Positions 53,927 through 62,366 of a stretch of 64,000 bases of DNA are shown here, in pieces (the first letter of the stretch is position 1; the number at the start of each line of letters is the position of its first letter). A model generated the notes under the pieces. It searched no databases, was not told the DNA's origin, and saw only the letters and a program-made list of their open reading frames with translations. A program made the position numbers and the translations under genes. This DNA comes from Buttiauxella selenatireducens (GTDB taxonomy: Bacteria > Pseudomonadota > Gammaproteobacteria > Enterobacterales > Enterobacteriaceae): the NCBI RefSeq assembly GCF_031432975.1, contig NZ_CP133838.1, positions 3,596,001-3,660,000 of the forward strand. Direction: 5' to 3'.

Positions 53927-54844
53927 TCAACGAACGGGCAATGTGTCTGGCGACTGTTTTAACACGTCAATTAAATGACGCGTGGTAGAAGACAGATGAT
54001 GCGGGTCGTACACGACATAAAGATCGGCTGGGATCGCTTTAGTCAGCGGGCGGAAAGTCACTCCTGGCCAGTTCATTTGCGCATAGCTGTCTGCCATGAT
54101 CGTCAACCCCATTCCAATACTGACCAGCGCCAGTACAGTCTGCGGCTCAACCGCCTCTCTTACCACTCGCGGCGAAAACCCAGCTTCCCGGCAAACACCT
54201 TGCAAAAAAGTCCAGTCAGAATGCACTGCGGTCATCGTGACAAAGGCTTCATGGCGTAACTGTTCAATATCGATAGCTGTTTGTTTTGTTAGCGGGTGCT
54301 TTTCGGGCAACGCGACTAAAAACGTAGCGTCATGAAGTTTTTCACTGCGCAATCCCGGCGGTGGATTGGTTTCCATGCGCCAGATTCCGGCATCAATGTC
54401 GTGACGATCAAGTAAAGCAAGCTGGTCACCCGGAGATTTTTCACGGAATAAGATATCAATGGCAGGGTTATCCGCGATGAACCGCTGCAACCCCAGACGC
54501 AACCCACCCCAAATTGCCGTGCCGACAATTCCCAGATGAATTCGCCCACCTTCCCCACGCCCAATTTGCTCAACGCGCGCCAGTGCCTGGTTCGCGCTAT
54601 CCAGCAGCAGGCGGGTTTCTTCCAGTAAGACTTCACCTGCATAAGTCAGGGCGACGCTACGGGAATGACGAATAAACAGCACCGTGCCGAGCTGGGATTC
54701 TAACTCTTTGATGTGGAAGCTCAGCGGCGGTTGCGACATGTTGAGTCGCGCTGCGGCTTTACCAAAATGCAGCTCTTCCGCTACGGCTTGAAAATAGCGC
54801 AGTAGTTTTAAATCGGTACGGTAAGTTCGCTGTGAATGGCTCAT
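53927..54844 (-). CDS. xapR: LysR-type regulator of xanthosine use, XapR
   Basis: This LysR-family regulator has an N-terminal winged helix ([20 protein letters not shown] and [16 protein letters not shown]) and a C-terminal inducer domain. The identity as XapR rests on its place after xapAB on the same strand and similarity to XapR. The start is the ATG at 54844 ([10 protein letters not shown]) with a GGGAG site, giving 305 residues; an extension to 54895 is possible. Xanthosine-dependent activation of xapAB is known in E. coli. Confidence 0.85.
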   Translation of the reverse strand: MSHSQRTYRTDLKLLRYFQAVAEELHFGKAAARLNMSQPPLSFHIKELESQLGTVLFIRHSRSVALTYAGEVLLEETRLLLDSANQALARVEQIGRGEGGRIHLGIVGTAIWGGLRLGLQRFIADNPAIDILFREKSPGDQLALLDRHDIDAGIWRMETNPPPGLRSEKLHDATFLVALPEKHPLTKQTAIDIEQLRHEAFVTMTAVHSDWTFLQGVCREAGFSPRVVREAVEPQTVLALVSIGMGLTIMADSYAQMNWPGVTFRPLTKAIPADLYVVYDPHHLSSTTRHLIDVLKQSPDTLPVR

Positions 54845-54912
54845 GAGGCTCCCTGTGCTCTGGCAGCCCCATAAGTTATCACTCCTGTCGCTCACTGTAA
54901 TCCAGGCGAAGA

Positions 54913-56184
54913 TTAATGTGCGACCGGTGCCGAAGCTTTAAGCGATGGCGTGTGACGATACTGGAAACTGAAGTGGAAAATAATCGCCAACACCAGCGCA
55001 TATCCAGCGAAGACTAACCAAATGGTCGTCCAGTCTTTTACGCCGTCAACACTGAAGTAATCCACAACATAGCCGCTAAGAATTGCACCAACATACGCAC
55101 CAATCCCATTAACCATGGTCATGAACAACCCTTGAGCACTGGCCCGAATACGCGAGTCGACTTCTTGTTCTACAAAGACTGAACCGGAAATATTAAAGAA
55201 ATCAAAGGCACAGCCGTAGACCACCATAGAGAGCAGCAGTAACACAAAGCCAAATGCTGATGGGTCGCCCCAGGCAAACAAAGCAAAGCGCAACACCCAC
55301 GCCACCATACTCATCAACATCACTTGTTTGATGCCAAAGCGGCGCAAAAAGAATGGGATGGTAAGGATAAACGCCACTTCGGACATTTGAGAAACCGACA
55401 GCAAAATTGAGGGATACTGCACCACAAAGCTGTCTGCAAACTCAGGATTACGTGAAAAATCATGCAGGAACGGGTTACCGAACGTATTGGTTATCTGCAA
55501 GACCGCACCCAGCAACATAGCGAATAAGAAGAAAACTGCCATGCGAGGATTTTTGAACAATACAAATGCATCTAATCCCAAGCGACTCACCCAGCTACGG
55601 GACACACCACCTTTAATCACCGCAATTGTCGGCAAGGTGAGTGAATAGAGCGCCAATCCCAGAGAAGCCCCCGCCGCAATGTACAATTGAAGATTACTGA
55701 GTTCGAAACGCATCAGGCTGACAGTCCACATCGCGGCAATAAAACCGATGGTGCCAAACACGCGTATTGGTGGGAAATGGCTGACGGTATCCAGACCCGC
55801 TTTTTCGAGACTGGCATAAGAGATGGTATTCGACAGCGCAATCGTTGGCATAAACGCCATCGCATTACCCAGCATGACCCAAAACATCAGCCCCGGCTGG
55901 TTGATGCTCGCAGCCCAGGTAAGCATTGCCGCACACACCAGGTGACACAGCGCATAAACACGATTCGCAGGCAGCCATTTGTCGGCAATAATACCGACGA
56001 TCCCCGGCATTAATAACGCAGCAATGCCTTTGGTGCTATAGACCATGCCCACGTCAGCCCCTCGGAATCCGAGGGTATTAATCATGTATGAGCCCAGCGT
56101 GACCAGCCAGGCCCCCCAAATGAAATACTGCAAAAACAACATGATTTTCAAGCGTGATTTAATCGCTATGGAGTTAATCGCCAT
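54913..56184 (-). CDS. xapB: Xanthosine permease XapB
   Basis: XapB is a nucleoside:H+ symporter of the NHS family (NupG relative), which takes up xanthosine. The 423-residue product has about twelve membrane segments and family sequences such as FLQYFIWGAWLVTLGSYM and NISGSVFVEQEVD. E. coli XapB has 418 residues. It starts 28 bp after xapA and is followed by xapR. Confidence 0.92.
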   Translation of the reverse strand: MAINSIAIKSRLKIMLFLQYFIWGAWLVTLGSYMINTLGFRGADVGMVYSTKGIAALLMPGIVGIIADKWLPANRVYALCHLVCAAMLTWAASINQPGLMFWVMLGNAMAFMPTIALSNTISYASLEKAGLDTVSHFPPIRVFGTIGFIAAMWTVSLMRFELSNLQLYIAAGASLGLALYSLTLPTIAVIKGGVSRSWVSRLGLDAFVLFKNPRMAVFFLFAMLLGAVLQITNTFGNPFLHDFSRNPEFADSFVVQYPSILLSVSQMSEVAFILTIPFFLRRFGIKQVMLMSMVAWVLRFALFAWGDPSAFGFVLLLLSMVVYGCAFDFFNISGSVFVEQEVDSRIRASAQGLFMTMVNGIGAYVGAILSGYVVDYFSVDGVKDWTTIWLVFAGYALVLAIIFHFSFQYRHTPSLKASAPVAH

Positions 56185-56212
56185 GTGTTTTACCCGGTGT
56201 GTTGGTTGTGTC

Positions 56213-57046
56213 TCAGGCGAGCTTGCCCAGGAAACCGCAGATCAGATTAATAAAGTTCTGACGCGAAAGTGCCGCAGCCGCCAGGGTTTGTGCGTGGGAA
56301 AGCTGCACGCTGCCCAGGCCTTCAGCCAGGTTTGTAATCGCAGAAACAGCAACCACTTTAAGACCGCAATGGCGAGCGCTGATCACTTCAGGCACCACCG
56401 ACATACCCACAACATCGCCACCAATGATTTGCATCATGCGAATTTCTGCTGCGGTTTCAAAGTTTGGCCCAGGGTAAGAGACAAACACACCTTCCGTGAG
56501 CGGGAAGCCCTGCTCTTTCGCTACATTCTGCAAAATGCCACGGTAGTCGGCATCATAAGCATTTGCCAGAGAGAAGAACCGCTCACCGAAACGCTCATCG
56601 TTAGGGCCAACGGTCGGCGTACCCGGCATCGTATTAATGTGATCGTTAAGCGCAACCAGGCTCCCGGGGCCAACTTCAGGACGCAGTGAACCCGCCGCGT
56701 TAGTCGAGAACAGGATTTCGCATCCCAGTAATTTGAAGGTGCGAATGGCATTCGTCATAACAGACATGCCGCGTCCTTCATAAAAATGGCCTCGCCCTTT
56801 CATACACGCGACGGGAATACCGGCGAGAGTCCCAACCACCAGCTCGCCTGCATGACCGTGAACCGTGCTAACCGGGAATCCAGGCAACTCGTCATAGGGG
56901 AAAACGACGGGCTGCTCGATTTTCTCAGCCAGTTCGCCAAGCCCGGAACCCAGAATGAAAGCCACGCGCGGAACCAGGCCATTAATGCGTGAACGGATAA
57001 TATCTGCGGCGTAAAACGGGGAGTTATCAAGTGTAGTCATCGGCAT
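56213..57046 (-). CDS. xapA: Xanthosine phosphorylase (purine nucleoside phosphorylase II)
   Basis: XapA phosphorolyses xanthosine, inosine and guanosine to the base and ribose 1-phosphate. The 277-residue product matches family length and has FILGSGLGELAE, the phosphate-site TVHGHAGELV and GHFYEGR, and base-site residues in FVSYPGPNFETAAE. AAGGAG lies seven bases before the ATG at 57046; a second ATG two codons in is possible. It heads xapA-xapB-xapR. Confidence 0.94.
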   Translation of the reverse strand: MPMTTLDNSPFYAADIIRSRINGLVPRVAFILGSGLGELAEKIEQPVVFPYDELPGFPVSTVHGHAGELVVGTLAGIPVACMKGRGHFYEGRGMSVMTNAIRTFKLLGCEILFSTNAAGSLRPEVGPGSLVALNDHINTMPGTPTVGPNDERFGERFFSLANAYDADYRGILQNVAKEQGFPLTEGVFVSYPGPNFETAAEIRMMQIIGGDVVGMSVVPEVISARHCGLKVVAVSAITNLAEGLGSVQLSHAQTLAAAALSRQNFINLICGFLGKLA

Positions 57047-57180
57047 CGGGTGCTCCTTGTCTTGGTGTCGAAATAATCAGAAGAAGTGTTGCTCACTCTG
57101 TTATACCGACTTGCGACTGTGCACCACCAATACCGTTTGGGCGGGTGATTGATAGTAAAAATGTATTGATTGGCGATGAT

Positions 57181-57379
57181 TACCCAAAAAACTCTAAATA
57201 ATTCGAGATGCAGGTAGGCGGCAAGAGAATGACAAATTCGTCGGGAACGAATTTGACCAGCCAGAGGCTGGCCTTCGGTGAGAGACAGGAGTCTCTCATT
57301 AATCCCCATGAGCTTACTTGAGTAAGTGATTGGGGTGAATGAACACAGCCAACACCCCTGCAACTTGAAGTATGACGAG
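57181..57379 (+). repeat. ERIC element 5 with about 70-bp insertion (xapA-nfsA)
   Basis: The outer arms and core (TTAATCCCCATGAGCTTACT and AAGTGATTGGGGTGA) are those of an ERIC, but total length is about 199 bp. An extra segment at about 57231-57300 holds three consecutive hairpins: AAATTCGT/ACGAATTT, CCAGCC/GGCTGG and GAGAGAC/GTCTCTC. ERIC copies with an insertion of this size are known in other enterics. The element fills most of the 338-bp gap before the nfsA stop. Confidence 0.88.
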
Positions 57380-57384
57380 TTTTA

Positions 57385-58107
57385 TTAGCGGGTTGCCCAA
57401 CCTTGCTTATGCAAATAATCAAGAATGAAAGGACGGTTTTCTTTAATGATGGTGCGACGAATATGGTCACTCCATGTGTCACGACGAGCATTGCTGCCGC
57501 GAGAGAGATAATACTGCGCCATCTCTTCGTCATACTGTGCCAAGACATCTGCATCAACGGGCTTATAGCTATTCTCATGCATCACCATCGCCGCTGGCAT
57601 GCGTGGTTTGATGTCATGGTCTTCATCTGGCCAACCCAGGCACAAACCAAATAATGGCAGAACGTGTTTCGGCAAGGCCAATAATTCAGTCACTTCCTCG
57701 ATACTATTGCGAATGCCCCCGATGTACACACCGCCTAATCCTAACGATTCCGCGGCCGTAAAAGCATTTTGCGCAAGCAGCGCGGTATCAACAACGCCCA
57801 GCAATAATTGCTCCGCCAGGCCAAGCTGTGCCTCAGGGCAGATTTGTAGATGCCGATTAAAGTCAGCACAAAACACCCAAAACTCTGCCGCTTGCGCAAC
57901 ATGTCGCTGGCCACCTGTCAGTGGAACAAGCTGCTCACGCAATGATTTATCAGTGATGCGAATAATCGAGCTGCACTGCAAAAAACTGGAACTGGAAGCC
58001 GCCTGGGCACTGGCAACAATCGCTGCACGCTGTTCATCTGTAATGGGTGCGTCGGTAAATCGACGAATGGAACGGTGTGAACGCAGCAGATCAATGGTCG
58101 GCGTCAT
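57385..58107 (-). CDS. nfsA: Oxygen-insensitive NADPH nitroreductase NfsA
   Basis: NfsA is an FMN flavoprotein that reduces nitroaromatics, nitrofurans and quinones by two electrons with NADPH. The product is 240 residues from the ATG at 58107 (MTPTIDLLRS), the family length. RSHRSIRRFTD and SSSSFLQCSSIIRITD carry FMN-contact residues, and GLGGVYIGGIRN is intact. The start overlaps ybjC by 17 bp. rimK no longer follows it directly. Confidence 0.95.
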   Translation of the reverse strand: MTPTIDLLRSHRSIRRFTDAPITDEQRAAIVASAQAASSSSFLQCSSIIRITDKSLREQLVPLTGGQRHVAQAAEFWVFCADFNRHLQICPEAQLGLAEQLLLGVVDTALLAQNAFTAAESLGLGGVYIGGIRNSIEEVTELLALPKHVLPLFGLCLGWPDEDHDIKPRMPAAMVMHENSYKPVDADVLAQYDEEMAQYYLSRGSNARRDTWSDHIRRTIIKENRPFILDYLHKQGWATR

Positions 58108-58390
58108 CGCGTTTATCCTTTGGCTTGTTTGTAAGAGATTTATCAACGGGTGGCTGGCCTTTGGTCAGCAGCGGCGCAACATTTTGCGCCATCGCCCATA
58201 CCATGAAGGCTGCCGCGGGAAGCATCAGGGCAATACCCAAAAATACCATGACAATAGCCGCTGTGGCACTTCCAACGGGCGCTGGCAATGTCACATAACC
58301 GTTCAGGGAAAGATATGAGAGAAGTAAAAAAGCAATACCGATAACTTCGAGGACTAACACAGGTTTCGGCAAGGCACCGAGTGAACGCAT
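58091..58390 (-). CDS. ybjC: Inner-membrane protein YbjC (DUF1418)
   Basis: The 99-residue product starts MRSLGALPKPVLVLE, with two hydrophobic segments and a charged tail ending KPKDKRDDADH. It matches YbjC, a small membrane protein of unknown function; in E. coli ybjC-nfsA is induced by SoxS/MarA. The ATG at 58390 has a GGAGA site; an opening to 58465 lies in an ERIC arm. It overlaps nfsA by 17 bp. Confidence 0.9.
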   Translation of the reverse strand: MRSLGALPKPVLVLEVIGIAFLLLSYLSLNGYVTLPAPVGSATAAIVMVFLGIALMLPAAAFMVWAMAQNVAPLLTKGQPPVDKSLTNKPKDKRDDADH

Positions 58391-58439
58391 CCGCTTGTCT
58401 CCAGAGGCAATTATGGGTTGAGTATACGACCGCATATTA

Positions 58440-58562
58440 CTTCCCCAAAATAATTCGAGTTGCATCGCGGCGGCAAGAGAAGGAGTCCAATGAGCTTACT
58501 AAAGTAATTCGGGTGAGTTCTCACAGCCAACAATGAGGCAACTTGAAGTATGAAGGGGATAG
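58440..58562 (+). repeat. ERIC element 6 (ybjC-grxA)
   Basis: This is an ERIC in consensus orientation, about 123 bp, starting CTTCCCCAAAATAATTCGAG and ending GCAACTTGAAGTATGAAGGGG. The core is worn (GAGTCCAATGAGCTTACT and AGTAATTCGGGTGAG). It lies in the divergent ybjC-grxA gap and touches the presumed OxyR site of grxA. Confidence 0.88.
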
Positions 58563-58627
58563 GTGGGGAGTATCAGACTAACAGGTAATACCTTCTTCCC
58601 ATTCGTAACCGTTAGCGGCATTATAGT
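58559..58627 (+). promoter_or_regulatory. grxA promoter with OxyR-like site
   Basis: Two OxyR-type half-elements, ATAGGTGGGGAGTAT (58559-58573) and ACAGGTAATACCTTC (58581-58595), are spaced 22 bp start to start, as in the ATAG-N7-CTAT tandem motif. TATAGT at 58622-58627 is a good -10 with a poor -35, as expected for an activated promoter, which puts the OxyR site near -57. OxyR control of grxA is known in E. coli. The match is partial. Confidence 0.5.
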
Positions 58628-58672
58628 TGCCATTCGCCGGTTCGTTCGGCCATAAAAAATGAAGGAGATACC

Positions 58673-58945
58673 ATGTTTGCAGTGATTTTTGGCCGCCCAG
58701 GCTGCCCATATTGCGTTCGTGCTAAAGAGTTGGCTGAGAAACTGACCGCTGAGCGTGACGACTTCAACTTCCGTTATGTTGATATCCATGCAGAAGGCAT
58801 CAGCAAGGCCGATCTGGAAAAAACTGTCGGTAAGCCTGTTGAAACCGTTCCACAGATCTTCCTCGACCAGAAACACATCGGTGGTTGCACAGATTTCGAA
58901 GCTTACGCGAAAGAACACCTGAGTTTGTTCCAGAACGCGGAATAA
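58673..58945 (+). CDS. grxA: Glutaredoxin 1
   Basis: GrxA is a small dithiol oxidoreductase that reduces ribonucleotide reductase, PAPS reductase and OxyR with glutathione. The 90-residue product has the active site CPYC at residues 11-14, the cis-proline TVPQIF and the GSH-binding GGCTDFEAY (E. coli has GGYTDF). It is slightly longer than E. coli GrxA (85). AAGGAG precedes the ATG. Confidence 0.96.
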   Translation: MFAVIFGRPGCPYCVRAKELAEKLTAERDDFNFRYVDIHAEGISKADLEKTVGKPVETVPQIFLDQKHIGGCTDFEAYAKEHLSLFQNAE

Positions 58946-58954
58946 GCAACAGAC

Positions 58955-58987
58955 AAAAAAACCGGCTCAATGAGCCGGTTTTTTTTA
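58955..58987. terminator. Bidirectional terminator between grxA and ybjM
   Basis: The stem AACCGGCTCA / TGAGCCGGTT is flanked by an A run on the left and a T run on the right. It ends grxA and overlaps the ybjM stop on the other strand. Confidence 0.88.
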
Positions 58988-59347
58988 CCGCTGACGGCGG
59001 AGCACGCTACGTAAAAACAGATAGCACAATGCCCCAAGCGCACACCAAAACACAGCACTAAACATCCAGGCCATTTCTTGCCAGAACGTTCGCGTTGGCG
59101 ACATCCAAAACTGAATGATGAGCAGACAAAGCGGTGAAGCCAGTACTGCGCCTATCAACGGTTTGATCACTCGGCCATGGCGGGAAAACACGCTAGCGAT
59201 AATACCCGGCAGGATAAAAAACAGCATCCCCCACTCAGAATGATTATCACCCGGGTAGCTATTGGCGCCCATTAATTTCTGCGAAAGAAACACGCCAACA
59301 AACAACACGAAGCAGCAAATGACTCCAAACCAACGTTGTCCACGCAT
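58985..59347 (-). CDS. ybjM: Inner-membrane protein YbjM
   Basis: The 120-residue product has four hydrophobic segments and matches YbjM, a membrane protein of unknown function (MLFFILPGIIASVFS; FWQEMAWMFSAVFWCALGAL). The ATG at 59347 has AGGAGG ten bases upstream. The ATG at 59368 would place that site inside the coding sequence, so the shorter form is preferred. It is convergent with grxA and divergent from ybjL. Confidence 0.9.
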   Translation of the reverse strand: MRGQRWFGVICCFVLFVGVFLSQKLMGANSYPGDNHSEWGMLFFILPGIIASVFSRHGRVIKPLIGAVLASPLCLLIIQFWMSPTRTFWQEMAWMFSAVFWCALGALCYLFLRSVLRRQR

Positions 59348-59646
59348 GAACACACATCCTCCTGACAATCGCCTATATCGAACTTAAAATTACAGTTCTG
59401 CATGAGAACCGGCCCGATTGAGATAAGTTTCAGCAATCCTTGCTAAAAAATAGATAGCGCAATTAGCACAATATTCTTACTAGCCGTTAATCTTTATAAA
59501 GATTAAACTAAAGGCCATTATCAGGTCTGCGCACTGGATATTTTAATGCAAAGAAAATACATCAAATTGCGTCGTTAATAGTAGAAACCTTAAACCAAAA
59601 AACCATCTCTTTCAACAAGTTACTAGTAAACAAGAAGTTAGCCTTC

Positions 59647-61329
59647 GTGAATATAAACGTCGCAGATTTGTTAAGCGGGAATTACATCCTGTTATTATTT
59701 GTTGTTCTGACCTTGGGCTTATGCCTGGGGAAATTACGCCTTGGGCCCGTCCAACTGGGTAATTCCATTGGTGTTTTGGTGGTCTCTTTAATACTCGGCC
59801 AACAACATTTTTCGATTAACACTGACGCCCTAAATTTGGGTTTCATGCTGTTCATTTTTTGTGTCGGCGTGGAAGCTGGGCCAAACTTTTTTTCAATTTT
59901 CTTCCGCGATGGCAAAAATTATCTGATGTTGGCCCTGGTCATGGTCGGCACCGCCATGTTGCTGGCATTAGGCTTGGGGAAACTCTTTGGCTGGGATATC
60001 GGCCTTACCGCCGGGATGCTCGCAGGTTCGATGACCTCCACCCCAGTACTGGTGGGTGCAGGTGATACGTTGCGCCATTCGGGGGTCGCAGGTACCCAGC
60101 TTGCCGCGTCCCTGGATAACCTTAGCCTCGGTTACGCGCTGACTTATCTTATCGGCCTGGTTAGCCTGATTGTTGGCGCACGCTACTTACCTAAACTTCA
60201 GCATCAGGATTTACAAACCAGCGCGCAACAAATCGCTCGGGAGCGCGGGCTGGATACTGACGCCGCTCGCAAAGTGTATCTGCCGGTTATTCGTGCATAT
60301 CGCGTAGGTTCTGAGCTGGTCGCCTGGGCTGATGGTAAAAATCTGCGTGAGCTCGGTATTTATCGCCAGACCGGTTGCTACATCGAACGTATTCGCCGCA
60401 ATGGCATTCTGGCGAACCCAGATGGCGACGCAGTGCTGCAAAAAGGTGACGAAATCGCGCTTGTGGGTTATCCGGATGCCCATTCCCGCCTCGACCCAAG
60501 TTTCCGTAACGGTAAAGAAGTTTTCGACCGCGACCTGCTGGACATGCGCATTGTCACCGAAGAAATTGTGGTGAAGAATCACAATGCTGTGGGCCGTCGC
60601 CTCGGGCAATTAAAGCTGACCGATCACGGCTGCTTCCTCAACCGTGTTATCCGTAGCCAGATTGAAATGCCTATCGACGATAATATCGTGCTCAACAAAG
60701 GGGACGTTTTACAAGTCAGCGGAGATGCTCGTCGCGTGAAAACCGTTGCAGAGCGCATCGGGTTTATCTCTATTCACAGCCAAATTACCGACTTACTCGC
60801 CTTCTGCGCCTTCTTCATTATTGGCTTGATGATCGGCATGATCACCTTCCAGTTCAGCTCGTTCAGTTTTGGTGTGGGCAATGCGGCAGGCTTACTGTTC
60901 GCCGGGATTATGTTGGGCTTCCTGCGAGCCAACCATCCAACCTTCGGCTATATCCCGCAAGGGGCGCTGAATATGGTGAAAGAGTTCGGTTTGATGGTGT
61001 TTATGGCAGGCGTTGGTTTAAGCGCAGGCAGCGGCATTGGTAACGGCTTAGGTGCGGTTGGCGGACAAATGTTGATCGCCGGGCTCATCGTCAGCCTGGT
61101 TCCGGTCGTGATCTGCTTCTTGTTTGGTGCATACGTTTTACGCATGAACCGCGCATTACTGTTTGGCGCAATGATGGGCGCACGAACCTGCGCACCAGCA
61201 ATGGAAATCATCAGCGACACCGCGCGTAGCAACATTCCGGCACTGGGCTACGCCGGGACTTACGCTATCGCCAACGTGTTGCTAACCCTCGCGGGGACGC
61301 TAATCGTAATCATATGGCCGGGTTTGTGA
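59647..61329 (+). CDS. ybjL: AAE-family putative transporter YbjL
   Basis: YbjL belongs to the aspartate:alanine exchanger family of membrane transporters. The 560-residue product starts at GTG (59647, [10 protein letters not shown]), the family position. It has about five N-terminal membrane segments, two cytoplasmic TrkA-C (RCK_C) domains at about residues 200-370, and a second membrane block with [15 protein letters not shown]. The substrate is not established. Its 3' end lies 75 bp before rybB. Confidence 0.94.
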   Translation: MNINVADLLSGNYILLLFVVLTLGLCLGKLRLGPVQLGNSIGVLVVSLILGQQHFSINTDALNLGFMLFIFCVGVEAGPNFFSIFFRDGKNYLMLALVMVGTAMLLALGLGKLFGWDIGLTAGMLAGSMTSTPVLVGAGDTLRHSGVAGTQLAASLDNLSLGYALTYLIGLVSLIVGARYLPKLQHQDLQTSAQQIARERGLDTDAARKVYLPVIRAYRVGSELVAWADGKNLRELGIYRQTGCYIERIRRNGILANPDGDAVLQKGDEIALVGYPDAHSRLDPSFRNGKEVFDRDLLDMRIVTEEIVVKNHNAVGRRLGQLKLTDHGCFLNRVIRSQIEMPIDDNIVLNKGDVLQVSGDARRVKTVAERIGFISIHSQITDLLAFCAFFIIGLMIGMITFQFSSFSFGVGNAAGLLFAGIMLGFLRANHPTFGYIPQGALNMVKEFGLMVFMAGVGLSAGSGIGNGLGAVGGQMLIAGLIVSLVPVVICFLFGAYVLRMNRALLFGAMMGARTCAPAMEIISDTARSNIPALGYAGTYAIANVLLTLAGTLIVIIWPGL

Positions 61330-61371
61330 CCCCTGTTGCAAACAAAGAAAAAAGATTTTTTATGACAGAGC

Positions 61372-61398
61372 GAACTTTTTGATTGGGACAAAGTCTTA
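61372..61398 (+). promoter_or_regulatory. Sigma-E promoter of rybB
   Basis: GAACTT (61372-61377) and TCTTA (61394-61398) are separated by 16 bp and lie six bases before the first nucleotide of RybB. This is the sigma-E pattern (GGAACTT-N16-TCTRA) known for rybB in E. coli and Salmonella. Confidence 0.85.
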
Positions 61399-61404
61399 AT
61401 TAGT

Positions 61405-61483
61405 GCCACTGCTTTTCTTTGATGTCCCCAATTTGTGGAGCCCATCAACCCCGCCTCTTTGGTTCAAGGTTGATGGGTTTTTT
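61405..61483 (+). ncRNA. rybB: Small RNA RybB
   Basis: RybB is an Hfq-dependent small RNA that represses many outer-membrane-protein mRNAs under envelope stress. The 79-nt gene keeps the 5' seed GCCACTGCTTTTCTTT without change and ends in the terminator stem CCCATCAACC / GGTTGATGGG with a T run. Differences from E. coli are in the middle (AATTTG for ATTTTG and in the loop). It lies after ybjL, as in E. coli. The next gene downstream is a phage remnant. Confidence 0.95.
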
Positions 61484-61510
61484 ATTGCCTGAATTTTGCA
61501 CCCTTTCATA

Positions 61511-61782
61511 TCAGCAACTTACCCTACCCCATCTGAGCTGATGGCGACAAAATGGCGGCAGCGCCTCAATAGACATAGCAACCTGACCTGAATTGGCAGG
61601 ATGTGGCTGCACGACGTTAGTTTCTTTCGGAGTTGCGATGGAGCGCACATAAGTTTCATGTGTGATGAACGTATGGCTGCAATTTATGTTCTGGCACTGG
61701 TTGTAACGTTCTTTGGTGTTCGAAGATACCTGGAAGCTACTGCGGGTATGGGCTGAGTTCCCACACAATGGACAAATCAGCT
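61511..61782 (-). pseudogene. ogr: P2-like late activator Ogr, start codon lost
   Basis: The frame has the Ogr/Delta zinc-finger pattern C-x2-C-x22-C-x4-C (CPLCG ... QCQNINC) followed by SHTFITHET, as in P2 Ogr, the activator of phage late genes. The start methionine, expected two to three codons before CPLC, is missing. The frame simply continues into upstream sequence that, read in another frame, is gpD. A deletion has joined the end of a shortened D gene to ogr at about 61778-61785. The longer 117-residue reading frame to 61864 is therefore chimeric. Confidence 0.75.
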
Positions 61783-62171
61783 CGCCCCTTTGCAAGCTGG
61801 GTTGAGAATGATGCCAAACCACGCTGAATTCTCGCCCATTCAGTTTTTGCTCAATGCTCCGCATAGTAACGGCTGGAATATTGCTTAATTATCACCAGAA
61901 TATTTTCATCAGATCTCATCAGATAATCTCCCTGTTGGTTCGGGCGCTTTCGTTGTTTTGGGTTTAGCTTTTCTTTTGCTCAGCGGACTTTAACAACTTC
62001 CTTTTTCTTCGGTTCGTGAGTGTTTAGCCAGCGAGTCTGTACACCCGTATAAGCCCCTCGGTCAGCCAGCCGCTGGCAATTTTCCCTCGCCTTGTCGGAT
62101 GAACAGCAGATTGACATTCTTAATCGCGGCAATGGCGCCATACTCTTTTAGTCATGCGCATATAGACGCAG
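61783..62171 (-). pseudogene. Remnant of P2-like late control gene D (gpD)
   Basis: Translated leftward, pieces of gpD appear in order but in broken frames: KEYGAIAAIKN and LLFIRQGEGK first, then LADRGAYTGVQTRWLNTHEP, a stop, QQGDYLMRSDENILV, another stop, and TEWARIQRGLASFSTQLAKG. Such blocks are typical of the middle and C-terminal part of gpD of P2-like phages. At least one frameshift, two stop codons and the loss of the C-terminus show a dead gene. Adjacent ogr is the normal phage order. Confidence 0.7.
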
Positions 62172-62366
62172 ATAATTTATAAACAATTTGCTATATGCAA
62201 CAGTGGCAGGAAGTACACTCTAAAAATATTATTGCCATAAAGCTATTTTTATGCATACACAAAGCCATCATGATTTCAAATCATGTTATTTACTATTATT
62301 ATATGATGTGCCAATATTGATTTTTTGATAAATCAAAACAGTAATAGTTTTAAGTGGGTATTTTTA
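62172..62366. other. AT-rich gap with two palindromes upstream of the acyltransferase
   Basis: This short gap holds CATGATTT-C-AAATCATG (62269-62285) and TTTTGAT-AA-ATCAAAA (62323-62338), both perfect inverted repeats. The second ends 28 bp before the acyltransferase start. They may be operators, but no known regulator fits. Confidence 0.45.
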
